In this document: positions 1-9,134 of the stretch, piece by piece
How positions within the stretch are numbered: the first letter of the stretch is position 1
How the letters are laid out: the number at the start of each line of letters is the position of its first letter
Notes under the pieces: model-generated
Databases searched by the model: none
What the model was told of the DNA's origin: nothing
Seen by the model: only the letters and a program-made list of their open reading frames with translations
Translations under genes and position numbers: made by a program
Assembly (NCBI RefSeq): GCF_018687675.1
Contig: NZ_CP061302.1
Span: 446,192 to 510,191 of the forward strand
DNA from: Polynucleobacter sp. MG-Unter2-18
Lineage (GTDB): Bacteria; Pseudomonadota; Gammaproteobacteria; Burkholderiales; Burkholderiaceae
Direction: 5' to 3'
DNA: 64,000 nucleotides

Positions 1-81
1 TATCAATCGTTAAGACTTTATAGGCAGCAAGCTGTGTTTGACTGGAGCGGAGCATTTGCTAAGCTTAAAGAGGATCTATAG
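1..81 (+). CDS. 3' end of an unidentified protein, possibly a glycosyltransferase (partial)
   Basis: Open from the first base and closed by TAG at 79-81, giving 26 residues. They include the stretch FDWSGAFAKLKEDL, an amphipathic tail of the kind that often ends GT-B glycosyltransferases. The same frame resumes with ATG at 82 and runs 19 more codons to TAA at 139-141, so the stop could be a recent nonsense change in a longer tail. The following genes are polysaccharide-related, which is the main reason for the glycosyltransferase guess. Too little is present to assign a function. Confidence 0.4.
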   Translation, partial: YQSLRLYRQQAVFDWSGAFAKLKEDL

Positions 82-199
82 ATGGAGATTAGTCAGGCTA
101 TCGATACGGCTTTAGAGTTGCAGCGTGCAACTATCCTCTAAATTCATATGTCTAAAAAAATAATTTAAATTTAATGTCAAAAAATAAAGCATATTCAGT

Positions 200-1051
200 A
201 TGAAAATAAATATCGCGCACCTAGGAGCGAGTGAATGGTTTAACTATAAATCTGAAGTTATCTATGGGTTATTCCACACCTTTAATCTCTTGGGATACGA
301 AACAACTATCTCACATAATCAGATGGACCCAAAGTGCCTAAATATTTTAATTGGAGCTGATTGGATAGCCAAACCGGAACATGTCAATTTCATAAAAAAA
401 AATCAAATTGATTATTTTATTTATGAAATAGAAGCAATTTATCAAAATACCATCAATGGAAGAAGCGACTTTGATTTTGTCTCCTATTTGGGGTTAATTG
501 ATAATGCTAGGCAAATTATTACTCCTTATCAATTTTGTATCAATTCGTATCGAGAAATTGGATTTGCTGACAAAATTAGTTATGCTAAATGGGGATTTTA
601 CGAGGAATTGATTGATCAAAATATTAAACGAAATATTTCTCGTTCATACTTGGGAGTTTTTTTTGGGTTGTTAAAAGGTAACCGCTTGGATACAATGTCA
701 AAACTTAAAGAAAAGTTTCCTGGCAAATTTATAAGTTTGGGATATGAAAGTCCCCACCTTTCGAGGGCTTACTATCTCTCTAAGACTAATTATTCTTTAT
801 CGCTATCTTATGGTGATAAGGAGTATTTTATCAATCCATTTCGATTGCAGTATTTAGTTTCTAATGGTGTAGCCGTAATATCCGACAGCAAAAAAGATGA
901 TGACGGCTATTTAATAATGACTACTAAAGTTGATACTGATTCAATTCTTTTGGAAGTTCAGAAAAGCCCCATGCCAATTAAGCAACTTGAAGAAATTGCG
1001 CGATCAACAGCGCTACTTTCGGAATTAAAAGCAATTTTTCCAAAAAAATAA
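200..1051 (+). CDS. Glycosyltransferase-like protein of a surface-polysaccharide cluster
   Basis: 283 residues starting at an ATG in AT-rich sequence. I do not recognise a named family with certainty. The layout resembles a single-lobe or divergent GT-B protein: an N-terminal alpha/beta half, then a C-terminal part with SLSYGDKEYFINPFR and LVSNGVAVISD (about residues 200-230). That resembles the nucleotide-sugar-binding lobe, where a conserved acidic or glycine-rich segment precedes a call to a new strand. No signal peptide or membrane segment is visible, so it is probably cytoplasmic. It lies 48 bases before another gene of the same style and strand. It could also be a non-catalytic relative. 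The family assignment is inference. Confidence 0.5.
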   Translation: MKINIAHLGASEWFNYKSEVIYGLFHTFNLLGYETTISHNQMDPKCLNILIGADWIAKPEHVNFIKKNQIDYFIYEIEAIYQNTINGRSDFDFVSYLGLIDNARQIITPYQFCINSYREIGFADKISYAKWGFYEELIDQNIKRNISRSYLGVFFGLLKGNRLDTMSKLKEKFPGKFISLGYESPHLSRAYYLSKTNYSLSLSYGDKEYFINPFRLQYLVSNGVAVISDSKKDDDGYLIMTTKVDTDSILLEVQKSPMPIKQLEEIARSTALLSELKAIFPKK

Positions 1052-1099
1052 TATTTACCGCAGATCTCAATTTATATTTTTTTACTTAAGAAATCTCTC

Positions 1100-2029
1100 A
1101 TGACTAAAGGTACTAGATTCATTATTGTTGCGCCACCTTACAATGAGCTATCTGCAGGCGTAAAAGTCTTGCACTTTCTTTGTCATTCGTTAAATCAAGC
1201 AGGCGTAAATTCATCTATGCTCTTTTTAGATTTGCGAGATAGATCATACAATTCATTCATGAGTACGACTGATAAAACAGCATTTCATGAATCGTACAAT
1301 ACCCCAGTTATTACAAGTTTAGAAGAAATAGACTTTGCAAGTGACATTGTTGTGTATCCAGATATTATTCGAGGAAATCCATTAAATTCCAAAAAAGTTG
1401 TCAGGTATATGCTGAATAAAAATGGGCTTATTACTGGAAATCCAATAATCTATGACTCAAATGATTTCATCGTAAGTTATCAAAAAATATTTGAACCAAA
1501 TGCGCACTTTAATCTCTTTCTAACGGATGATGATCTCACATTGATACCCAGTAGAGATTCAATTCAAAAGCTCAATAAAAATATTTCATTAACCTATGTG
1601 GGTAAAGGTGGTAAATATGGAGATACTGTGCGAATCGGCGGAACAATTAGCTTGGATTGGAAAAAATCGCATGAGGAATATATCTTGTTACTTGAAAATG
1701 CAAAGTATCTATTTACTTGGGATCAAATGACGGGAGTTGTATTTGACGCGATTATTCATGGTTGTATACCGGTAATAGTTTCAAAAAATCCATGGACTTT
1801 TGATGAAATTAATGCTCAGGAACTATCAATGCCTTACCTGACTTTAGAGGAATTTGATAATAAAGAAAAGTATTTTGACGATTATGTTCTTTTTCTAAAT
1901 TTTCGAGATAAGATAATTGAAGACTCTCGCTTACTTCAAAGTACCTCTAGAATACGAGTTGAGGAATTCATAAGTAAAAGTATTACTTTTTTTGATAAAA
2001 AAATCATTCTTGGGATTAAGACTAATTAA
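1100..2029 (+). CDS. Putative glycosyltransferase of a surface-polysaccharide cluster
   Basis: 309 residues with the ATG at 1100. The N-terminus (IIVAPPYNELSAGVKVLHFL) is typical of glycosyltransferases that act on polysaccharides, with a small/Gly loop after the first strand and then a helix. The C-terminal half contains YLFTWDQMTGVVFDAIIHGCIPVIVS (about residues 207-232), resembling the GT-B segment in which the donor sugar is held and an E/D-x-hydrophobic-G-C-P motif follows. Cytoplasmic, with no membrane segment. Same strand as the preceding gene and of similar AT-rich composition. The acceptor and sugar cannot be deduced. Confidence 0.55.
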   Translation: MTKGTRFIIVAPPYNELSAGVKVLHFLCHSLNQAGVNSSMLFLDLRDRSYNSFMSTTDKTAFHESYNTPVITSLEEIDFASDIVVYPDIIRGNPLNSKKVVRYMLNKNGLITGNPIIYDSNDFIVSYQKIFEPNAHFNLFLTDDDLTLIPSRDSIQKLNKNISLTYVGKGGKYGDTVRIGGTISLDWKKSHEEYILLLENAKYLFTWDQMTGVVFDAIIHGCIPVIVSKNPWTFDEINAQELSMPYLTLEEFDNKEKYFDDYVLFLNFRDKIIEDSRLLQSTSRIRVEEFISKSITFFDKKIILGIKTN

Positions 2030-2175
2030 GCTCATCTGTCGGAATGCGATGCTTGTAAATGTTTAATGGGGCATCTTGAAATTTATAGTTTAAATATCAT
2101 TGCATTTATTTTAATTGCATGGGTAAAAGTTTTTAATGGCGCATATTGCAACCTGCAGGAAAAATACTTTTAATG

Positions 2176-3057
2176 TTATCTAGATGGCTTTGAAGACTTC
2201 GGGTTAAGTCTTAAGAAACGCATAACATTAGGACGACCTTTCGAGCAAATTAAATATCGATTGTCGTCTGTAAAGTCATTTAACTCGGTAAACTTTGTTA
2301 GATCGCGAGCGATCGGGTTAACTTTATCTATGTAAAAATATTTACTTGCAGCTAAGAGTAATTTAAAGTACTTTTCTTCAAAATTATCAACCCAGTTATG
2401 AATCTCAATTAAAATATAAGCTTGTTGAAATTTCTCTAAAAAGTCTTCGCTCAGCAGGTCAAACTCACCACCTTCAATATCCACTAAAACTACCGAATCA
2501 TTAATTTGGTCTTGGGAAAAGTTATTAAATAAAGTTTCATCTGCTTCGCCATAGACTGTAATTTGACTAGCAACTCTATTTACTTCAGCGTTCAATTTTA
2601 TAGTGTTTTGCCCCTTTTCGCTAATTTCAAAGCAAAATGATTTCTTATAAAACCCAGCCATAACCAGGCCTATTCCGTAATAACCATCAGCTGCGCCTAT
2701 ATCAATAAAATTAGATTTTTCAGTTAACGGTTCAGTGCATAAAGTCATTAAGAGCTCTTGTTCATACAAACCTAGCAGCATAGAGGCTTTGTCTGGGGCT
2801 CCCCACCATGCTTCCTCCGAGAGCCTCAGCCCTTTTAGGGGGCCATATCCAACTATTCCCCTCATCATTTCAAAGACTTCCTTAGATACTCGAAGTCTTC
2901 TTTCATAGATAGTCTCTCTTCTCCAAATCTCTCTCTGATCCATAGGAGTATTTTGTGACCTTCGGAGTGCACCAGAGAAAAATTTCTGTTCCTGGCTTAA
3001 AAAGTTGAGTAAATTAGGCGAAATATTACTCCGAGACTTTAAAAATGTATCAAACAT
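2176..3057 (-). CDS. FkbM-family SAM-dependent methyltransferase
   Basis: 293 residues. The SAM-binding motif I is NFIDIGAADGYYGIG (residues 116-130), and the FkbM hallmark DIEGGE lies at 193-198 after strand VVLV. Enzymes of this family O-methylate sugars or other small hydroxyl compounds and are common in O-antigen and capsule clusters, which fits the neighbours. The N-terminal 110 residues are an extra segment of unknown role. It is followed on the same strand by the ATP-grasp and oxidoreductase genes, but with gaps of about 100 and 27 bases, so a shared transcript is possible but not certain. Substrate unknown. Confidence 0.75.
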   Translation of the reverse strand: MFDTFLKSRSNISPNLLNFLSQEQKFFSGALRRSQNTPMDQREIWRRETIYERRLRVSKEVFEMMRGIVGYGPLKGLRLSEEAWWGAPDKASMLLGLYEQELLMTLCTEPLTEKSNFIDIGAADGYYGIGLVMAGFYKKSFCFEISEKGQNTIKLNAEVNRVASQITVYGEADETLFNNFSQDQINDSVVLVDIEGGEFDLLSEDFLEKFQQAYILIEIHNWVDNFEEKYFKLLLAASKYFYIDKVNPIARDLTKFTELNDFTDDNRYLICSKGRPNVMRFLRLNPKSSKPSR

Positions 3058-3159
3058 GGGCTACTCCAATCCTACTATGGTGTGGGTTGCAATTTTAATA
3101 TTTATTGCACTTTAGATACTGATTTTGCTATAAATCTTTCATCGATAAATTCGTTAAGA

Positions 3160-4338
3160 TTAACTTACTATTTCAAGTGTCTCAAGCTTGGCAAATTTAT
3201 ATAAATTTCTTGTGAGATCTTGCATCGTACGGGTATCAGAGTGCTCTATAAAAAATATTCCCGCACGATCAATTGGGGCAGCGCGCAAAAGTTCTCCTGT
3301 CTTTTTAAGGGGTACATAACTTATATTTTGGTTTGAAATCTGCATAGCCGCTGATAAAAATATAACATCTCGATTAATGCTTAAGGTATGACGAGAATAG
3401 TATTTTGGAGTAATGCTAACAATATCTCCATATGGCAAATTAATGAATGGACTCACGTAGAGGTCCGCATAGTCAATGCCGGTTGATTTATGGATTAACA
3501 GGCTATACAAATCCCCGGGGCATCTGCGACAACTTTCAATTAAATAAATTGCTATTCCATCAAATATAAATTGCGTATGCAGTAGACCATTAACCAAATT
3601 TAAGTCTTTCGCAAAGCGCTTAAGCCAACTCCGCATTTTGTTCTTAACTTGAAGGGGCAATTTGATGCTCAAATGTGAGCTATTAACTTGATAGGGATAA
3701 ACGGTGCAGTACTCATTAACAAAAAAATCAGTTTTGATTTTCCCCGCCTCTAAAAAGGCTGAATGACTGTATAACTGCCCTGTTAAAAATTCTTCCAGCA
3801 AAGACTGATCTTGTGGAAGCAAATTTTGAGCGCTATCTAAAAAGTTTCTTAATTGGGAGTAATTTTCAAAACGTAAAATTCCTCTACCGCTATATGAATT
3901 AATGGGCTTAAGCAGGGCAGGAAAATTTAAATTCTTAAAATTTTTAGACTCTGTCTCGTATGCGGGGATAGGATAGTTCTGATCCTTGCCAAGCTTTCGA
4001 TATTCATCCTTATTATTAATCACCCTAACAGCAAGCTCATTGTCATATCCTGGTAATCCTAAGTTCCTTGCAACCCAAGCACACGATTTGTAGGAAATAT
4101 CCGTACAGCCTGGTATCAAATAATTGAAATTATTATCCTTAACAATTTTTTGTAATTTTTTAGTGTTAGCGTAATCAAAAGTATATGATTTATCTGCCAA
4201 AGAATGGCATGGATCTTCAGGCCGAGATCCACATACTGCGACATAAAAACCTTTAGCTTGCAAAGCATTCAAGAGAGGTATTGCACTGAAACTAGCATCG
4301 CAAAGTAGAACTGATTTCTGATATGTTTTTTTATCCAT
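3160..4338 (-). CDS. ATP-grasp domain ligase
   Basis: 392 residues. An N-terminal Rossmann-like pre-ATP-grasp domain (VLLCDASFSAIPLLNALQAK) is followed by an ATP-grasp fold. PALLKPINSYSGRGI (about residues 134-148) is the glycine-rich nucleotide-binding loop, QSLLEEFLTG supplies the hinge acid, and FIFDG...LIESCRRCPGD (about 258-277) holds the metal-binding E and R. This is the carbamoyl-phosphate-synthetase-like subgroup that joins a carboxylate to an amine. In a polysaccharide cluster such enzymes often attach an amino acid or acyl group to an amino sugar; that role is inference. It lies 27 bases downstream of the oxidoreductase gene on the same strand. Confidence 0.7.
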   Translation of the reverse strand: MDKKTYQKSVLLCDASFSAIPLLNALQAKGFYVAVCGSRPEDPCHSLADKSYTFDYANTKKLQKIVKDNNFNYLIPGCTDISYKSCAWVARNLGLPGYDNELAVRVINNKDEYRKLGKDQNYPIPAYETESKNFKNLNFPALLKPINSYSGRGILRFENYSQLRNFLDSAQNLLPQDQSLLEEFLTGQLYSHSAFLEAGKIKTDFFVNEYCTVYPYQVNSSHLSIKLPLQVKNKMRSWLKRFAKDLNLVNGLLHTQFIFDGIAIYLIESCRRCPGDLYSLLIHKSTGIDYADLYVSPFINLPYGDIVSITPKYYSRHTLSINRDVIFLSAAMQISNQNISYVPLKKTGELLRAAPIDRAGIFFIEHSDTRTMQDLTRNLYKFAKLETLEIVS

Positions 4339-4365
4339 TTTTTCAATACCAACTTAATAATTTTT

Positions 4366-5412
4366 CTAAATTGAAATTAACTTTCCTAATTCTGCAGATT
4401 TATATATTGCTTCAATAATTTTTAAATTTTGTAGTCCATCAAAAGCGGTGACTCTAGGTTCTTCCAATCCTTCAATGACTTTAATAAAGTGATTTAATTG
4501 CTCCCAAATGGGGTCACATTGCCTATAGACTATTTGTTCCTGTTTGAATGGTTTCCACCAAGACCTCTCCTCATCGTTGCTGAAATATTTCAGGCGCATA
4601 GACGGGATAGCTAGGGAGCCATTTGTTCCGCTTACGGTATAGCAATCTTCGTCTTCATATCTTGGGTAAGCAGGATTCTCTCCTGCCGTTTGTTCCCAAC
4701 TTCTAGCCGATGAAGCAGTATCTGAGAGTAAAAATACTCCTAGAGCACCGCTTTCAAAGCAAAAATTGACAGCTACAGTATCTTCAACAGGGTAACTTCT
4801 GATTTTATTTGAGGCCATAGCTTGAACCGAAGAGATTTCACCGCAAAGAGCTCTCAAATTTCCAATTTCATGGATTAAATTAATCAGTATTGGGCCTCCG
4901 CCCGGCTGAGATCTCCAAGGGCCATCAAGGAAGTACTGATCTGGTTTATAAAACAATGCACTACCCATTACTGACACAATTGATCCTAGTCGGCCGTCTT
5001 GAATAATTTTTTGTGCTGTCTTGATAATAGAGCTGTAAGTTCGGTGGTGTCCAACCAATAGTTTGGCTTTATGCGTATCTACAAGATTCATGAGCATCAA
5101 ACCTTCCTCGTAGGTATGAGCAATTGGTTTTTCTACCAATACGGGTATATTATTCAAAATACATTTAGCTGCCTGCTGAACATGGAATATGTTGGGGGAC
5201 GAAATAATCACCCCATCTATATTTGCTGCTTTGAATACAGCGTCAAGGTCACTATATACATCGACATTTAATTCTCTGGCAATGTCTAAATTCTCATCTG
5301 TTTTTGGCGCAACAATTGCTGCGAGCTCACAACGAGGATGTGCAAGAATAAGATCTATATGTTTCTTTCCTATCAAACCCGGCCCAACAACAACTAGCTT
5401 TATCTTATCCAT
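4366..5412 (-). CDS. Gfo/Idh/MocA-family NAD(P)-dependent sugar oxidoreductase
   Basis: 348 residues. The Rossmann dinucleotide motif is VVVGPGLIGKKH (7-18), the family signature EKP is at 94-96, and the probable catalytic histidine H181 lies in a glycine-rich segment ending INLIHEIGNLR. The protein is full length for the family. Such enzymes oxidise or reduce UDP-sugars or inositol-like polyols, and those in O-antigen loci commonly make 3-keto or 3-amino sugars. The divergent aminotransferase gene at 5723 would be a natural partner: oxidation followed by transamination. The partnership is inferred from position only. Confidence 0.85.
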   Translation of the reverse strand: MDKIKLVVVGPGLIGKKHIDLILAHPRCELAAIVAPKTDENLDIARELNVDVYSDLDAVFKAANIDGVIISSPNIFHVQQAAKCILNNIPVLVEKPIAHTYEEGLMLMNLVDTHKAKLLVGHHRTYSSIIKTAQKIIQDGRLGSIVSVMGSALFYKPDQYFLDGPWRSQPGGGPILINLIHEIGNLRALCGEISSVQAMASNKIRSYPVEDTVAVNFCFESGALGVFLLSDTASSARSWEQTAGENPAYPRYEDEDCYTVSGTNGSLAIPSMRLKYFSNDEERSWWKPFKQEQIVYRQCDPIWEQLNHFIKVIEGLEEPRVTAFDGLQNLKIIEAIYKSAELGKLISI

Positions 5413-5722
5413 TGTTCCAAACCCCCAAGCTTACAATTATTTAAAGCAAATAGAATTTTTCCCTTAATTCTAATAGTGGGAAAATAGACTAATCTTACAA
5501 TTCGATCCCACACAGAGTTTTGGACTTATTATGATTTACCCCTTTCCCTCTAGAATAAGTTAGCATTTCATAATGTAGAAAGAAGGTTTTTGATAGGCTA
5601 GTGCTTATTAACTTGAGAAGCAAGAAATTTCGCTACTATTTCAGAGAAATGTATTCTGTTGATGATAGGAAAATACTTGTATTCTTGAAGCAGTTTAAAA
5701 AACTCTGTCTAAATTAAAACCA
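5413..5722. other. Divergent intergenic region between oxidoreductase and aminotransferase genes
   Basis: 310 AT-rich bases with no convincing gene. It must carry the promoters for the leftward oxidoreductase/ATP-grasp/methyltransferase genes and for the rightward aminotransferase. No palindrome or strong sigma-70 pair stood out by eye. Short frames that intrude from the oxidoreductase side run antisense to that gene and look like chance. Confidence 0.5.
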
Positions 5723-6820
5723 ATGAAAAAAACCTTTGTTACCCAACCCTCCTTACCGCCAATTGAAAAATTTATTCCATACTTAGAGAAAATTTGGGAC
5801 AGTAAAGTATTGACAAATGGCGGACCATTTCATCAAAAATTAGAGACCGAATTAATAAAATTCTTAAATATTGAAAACATTTCATTATTTACTAATGGCA
5901 CCATTGCGCTTATTACTGCATTACAAGCATTGAGAATAACGGGGGAAGTTATTACAACCCCCTATTCATTTGTAGCAACTTCGCATGCTTTGCTTTGGAA
6001 CGGGATAAAACCAATTTTTGTTGATGTAGATCCCAATACATTTAATATTGATCCTGGCAAAATAGAGTCGGCAATTACCCCCCAAACAACCGCTATTCTT
6101 GCAGTTCATTGTTACGGTAATCCATGCGATACAGAGCGTATCCAGAAAATTGCTGACAACTACAACTTGAAAGTTATTTATGATGCGGCGCATGCCTTCG
6201 GTGTTGATTGTGATTGTGGTAGCGTTTTAAACCATGGGGACTTAACTATTATGAGTTTTCATGCCACAAAAGTATTTAATACCTTTGAGGGCGGAGCTAT
6301 CATATCTCAAGATTTAAAAACAAAAATACGTATTGATCATTTAAAAAATTTCGGATTCGTCGACGAAACAACTGTTGTTGCCCCAGGCATCAATGGAAAA
6401 ATGAATGAATTTTGTTCTGCTCTTGGTTTACTTCAGTTAGAATATTTTGATGAATTAATTGCCAAAAGAAAAATAATTGATAGTTTATATAGGGAAAATT
6501 TATCTAATATAAAAGGAATTAGGATCCTAGAAAGAAAAGAAAAGAAAAGTAACTTTGCATATTTCCCAATTTTAATTACTGAAGAAAATGCTCTATCAAG
6601 AGATGAAGTATTTGATAAACTTGTCTCGAACAATATAGTTCCAAGAAAATACTTTTACCCTCTTATCTCTGAATTTCCGATGTATAGAGGTTTGGCGTCA
6701 TCAAGTCTAGAAAATCTATCGCATGCTAAGAGAATTTCTGAACAAATTATTTGTTTGCCTATCTACCCAGATCTTGAGTTGGAAACTGTGAGTAGAATCT
6801 GTGATCTTCTCAGACTATAG
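5723..6820 (+). CDS. DegT/DnrJ/EryC1/StrS-family PLP sugar aminotransferase
   Basis: 365 residues, full length for the family. The PLP Schiff-base lysine is K183 in SFHATKVFNTFEGG. The cofactor-binding aspartate is in YDAAHAFG (153-160), and TNGTIAL (58-64) contacts the PLP phosphate. It resembles the enzymes that aminate dTDP-4-keto-6-deoxyhexoses (VioA/FdtB/WecE-like), so it probably makes an amino-deoxy sugar nucleotide for the surface polysaccharide. The precise sugar cannot be read from sequence. It stands alone on its strand, and the polysaccharide region ends after it. Confidence 0.85.
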   Translation: MKKTFVTQPSLPPIEKFIPYLEKIWDSKVLTNGGPFHQKLETELIKFLNIENISLFTNGTIALITALQALRITGEVITTPYSFVATSHALLWNGIKPIFVDVDPNTFNIDPGKIESAITPQTTAILAVHCYGNPCDTERIQKIADNYNLKVIYDAAHAFGVDCDCGSVLNHGDLTIMSFHATKVFNTFEGGAIISQDLKTKIRIDHLKNFGFVDETTVVAPGINGKMNEFCSALGLLQLEYFDELIAKRKIIDSLYRENLSNIKGIRILERKEKKSNFAYFPILITEENALSRDEVFDKLVSNNIVPRKYFYPLISEFPMYRGLASSSLENLSHAKRISEQIICLPIYPDLELETVSRICDLLRL

Positions 6821-7010
6821 GTCGGCTATTTTTTATGAATCGAATTTTTATACATGTTTTTTAGTTATTGCAAGGTGCGTGGATCACTAATACGTACTTT
6901 GACAATCAATTGACGTTGTCATGGCGATTCTGCCCTGTACAATTGATTTTATTTACTGACTCACCGAGACTTAAATCTTATATCGCTCGATTTTAAAATT
7001 TATTTTCCAT

Positions 7011-7763
7011 TTACTGTGAAATTGCTAGCCTTACACACTGCTGCAAAGCTTTATGCCGCAGCATCCTTCTGGGCATCTTTTGCCAAATGGCATTTGCGCC
7101 CCGCACTTCCATAAGGTATTCCCTAACTGTCGTGGGAATTGTCCGATCTCGTCTATAAATAGAGCACTCAATCCATTCTGGGACACCATCAATTAAGGTA
7201 TCGGCTTGATGAAAGAGTAAGCCACTAAATTGGGGATGTTGATTTAGTAATTTGGAGCATCCCTCAATCGTAATGAATACTTGCCAATGACCATCCTCAT
7301 ATTGGGTTAAGCCTATCTCTTCACTCAGTGGATCTAAATGCAAGCTTTGTATGGATCTCAGTAGAGCCAATATGCTTTTGGCTGGCACTTCAATTTGTAG
7401 ATCAATCCAAGCTTGCAGCTCTTTCTCATCAATATCCAATTGATTTGCAGCTTTGGCCAATTCTTTTTCAATCAAGCTATGAAAGAGTGCAATTGACTGG
7501 GTAATGGGCACTCCACTGTTTATATTTTGATCCAATTTGCCAGCATGAATGTTAATGACTCTAGTAATACTCACAGGCTTAGAGGGCTCTATCGGGTTTG
7601 CAATGAGATCTTCTGCAATATCAGCCAGGGAGATAGTTTGATGGCTACTTCTAACTGCAGAGACATTTTCTTGTTTTTCTAGAATGCTTTTTAAAGCCTC
7701 TGTGCGTGTATTAATTTTATTGAGTTTGGTAGATTTATTGCTCTTATCGAGTGCATTTTTCAT
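7011..7763 (-). CDS. RecT/Bet-family single-strand annealing recombinase
   Basis: 250 residues. From about residue 90 the protein matches phage Bet/RecT: ILALLRSIQSLHLDPLSEEI, GHWQVFITIEGCSKLLNQHP, then EWIECSIYRRDRTIPTTVREYL and the near-invariant WQKMPRRMLRHKALQQCVRLA at the C-terminus. RecT pairs single strands made by a 5'-3' exonuclease. The N-terminal 80 residues are low-complexity and not conserved. A clear AAGGAG site precedes the ATG. It lies downstream of the YqaJ exonuclease on the same strand, the classical Red-like pair. It ends slightly earlier than many RecT proteins, just after the MPRRMLRHKA helix. Confidence 0.85.
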   Translation of the reverse strand: MKNALDKSNKSTKLNKINTRTEALKSILEKQENVSAVRSSHQTISLADIAEDLIANPIEPSKPVSITRVINIHAGKLDQNINSGVPITQSIALFHSLIEKELAKAANQLDIDEKELQAWIDLQIEVPAKSILALLRSIQSLHLDPLSEEIGLTQYEDGHWQVFITIEGCSKLLNQHPQFSGLLFHQADTLIDGVPEWIECSIYRRDRTIPTTVREYLMEVRGANAIWQKMPRRMLRHKALQQCVRLAISQ

Positions 7764-7805
7764 GACCGATCTCCTTTTATAATATTAATCTGGTAATTAA
7801 ACTTA

Positions 7806-7831
7806 GTTACTTGGTTCAGTTACTTGGTTCA
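7806..7831. repeat. 13-bp tandem duplication between exonuclease and recT
   Basis: The unit GTTACTTGGTTCA occurs twice head to tail (7806-7818 and 7819-7831) and a third partial copy starts at 7832. It fills much of the 99-base gap between the two genes and may be replication slippage. No known function. Confidence 0.7.
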
Positions 7832-7862
7832 GTTAGTAGGTTTATTTAGTTTGCTCTGTTGC

Positions 7863-8798
7863 TTAGCTCAGTGGCTTGACTACTAGGCGCCTACTGTTTT
7901 GTACGGGGATTTTGTAGTTGATCGCTAGAGTCGGGTGATCAAGCTCTAATTGTTTGCTATCTAATCTAAAAGAAAGTTTTGGCGCTCTCCAGGTGGCTAT
8001 GATCTTGCCTTGATAAGTGAGCGTTTCAGCCTCTTGCATTTGGTTCATGAAGTGTTGTTTAATCAAAGAGATCTCTTCTTCCCGAACATCGATCTCGCTA
8101 TTGAGATGATGCAGACGTTTAGCTAAATCGATGGTCTCTAGTCTTGCCTCTACGCTCTTAGCGCCATTACCCTTACTAAAGCGCGTGTGGCAATCGGCTT
8201 CATTTTGTAATGGTGGTGGAATATCTTTTAAAACATATTCATTCCAAAAGTGCAGCGCTTTTTGCACAATAAGTTCTTCTAGCTCTAGATCTCTAGCAAT
8301 TGCATAAATTCGAAAGTCATTATTACCAAAGAGAACCGCAAGATCGGCTTGACCAATGCTAGTGATAGCTTGATACCAAGCGACTTGACATAGGTAAGTC
8401 ATAGGCACTTCATCTGATCCGATTTCGCCCCAGTCACCACTTGTAAATGGATTGGCAGTTTTGCACTCTAAAATCTTGGTTGGCGCACAATTGAGACCAT
8501 CACCCAGAACTAGCCTATCTAAATGTGCGCAGAACATGGGGTGTATTGGATGGATAAATGCAGATTGATCATGCAAAAGCTCAAAACCAGTAGAACGGGC
8601 ATATTCCGATGCCACAAACTCTTCGGCAAAGGATCCAAAGCGCAGGGGCAGGGAATCTTTTTGTTTGATTTCTTTACCAGTTTTTTCCATCCAAACCTCT
8701 AATGGGCTACGAAACTTGGATAAACCCAAAATAGCCCCGATATCCGAGCCACCTATGTATTTCGTACGATCTACGCTAAAATCTTGATTAATAAGCAT
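7863..8798 (-). CDS. YqaJ/lambda-exonuclease-family 5'-3' exonuclease
   Basis: 311 residues. The N-terminal signature YIGGSDIGAILGLSKF (14-29) is diagnostic of YqaJ viral recombinases. Catalytic residues of the PD-(D/E)XK fold are visible: E59/E60 in SFAEEFVA, D94 in AHLDRLV, E111 and K113 in LECKTA, and Q138 in CQVAWYQ. It resects double-stranded DNA to supply single strands for RecT. The C-terminal third, from about residue 215, is a helical extension. It is transcribed divergently from the XRE regulator at 8882, with two palindromes in the 83-base gap, so repression by that regulator is likely but inferred. Confidence 0.88.
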   Translation of the reverse strand: MLINQDFSVDRTKYIGGSDIGAILGLSKFRSPLEVWMEKTGKEIKQKDSLPLRFGSFAEEFVASEYARSTGFELLHDQSAFIHPIHPMFCAHLDRLVLGDGLNCAPTKILECKTANPFTSGDWGEIGSDEVPMTYLCQVAWYQAITSIGQADLAVLFGNNDFRIYAIARDLELEELIVQKALHFWNEYVLKDIPPPLQNEADCHTRFSKGNGAKSVEARLETIDLAKRLHHLNSEIDVREEEISLIKQHFMNQMQEAETLTYQGKIIATWRAPKLSFRLDSKQLELDHPTLAINYKIPVQNSRRLVVKPLS

Positions 8799-8837
8799 TT
8801 ATTTAAGGTCCTTAAGTATTATTAGTAGAATATTATA

Positions 8838-8867
8838 AACTATTAATAGTTCATAATGACTCATTAT
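8838..8867. promoter_or_regulatory. Two perfect palindromes, candidate operators of the XRE regulator
   Basis: AACTATTAATAGTT (8838-8851) is a perfect 14-bp palindrome. It is followed at once by ATAATGA-C-TCATTAT (8853-8867), a perfect 7-bp inverted repeat with a one-base centre. They occupy the middle of the 83-base gap between divergently transcribed exonuclease and regulator genes, where a repressor would control both promoters. Confidence 0.5.
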
Positions 8868-8881
8868 AAGGTCATTTTAAA

Positions 8882-9118
8882 TTGATTACAAGCGCTCAAA
8901 TTCGTGCGGCTAGAGGCATGCTGGAGTGGACTAGAACGGATTTAGCTCAAAAATCTGGGGTTGGTTTTTCTTCCATGCAAAGACTTGAGTCAGCCAATGG
9001 TATCCCTGGCGCTCAATTTAAAACTCTTGAGGCAATAAAAGAGGCCTTTGAAAAAGCTGGCATTGAATTTATCGGCACCCCCGAAAATGGCGCTGGGGTG
9101 CGCTGGAAAGCAACCTAA
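8882..9118 (+). CDS. Small XRE-family helix-turn-helix regulator
   Basis: 78 residues with a TTG start at 8882, preceded by AAGG at 8868-8871. The whole protein is one helix-turn-helix: QIRAARGMLEWTRTDLAQKSG followed by the recognition helix segment FSSMQRLE. The C-terminus (GIEFIGTPENGAGVRWK) is typical of the small single-domain XRE proteins found in betaproteobacterial phage and plasmid regions. It is a probable repressor of the divergent recombination genes. The next gene starts 17 bases after its stop, so they may be co-transcribed. Confidence 0.82.
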   Translation: MITSAQIRAARGMLEWTRTDLAQKSGVGFSSMQRLESANGIPGAQFKTLEAIKEAFEKAGIEFIGTPENGAGVRWKAT

Positions 9119-9134
9119 TCTAACGCCTTGTAAG

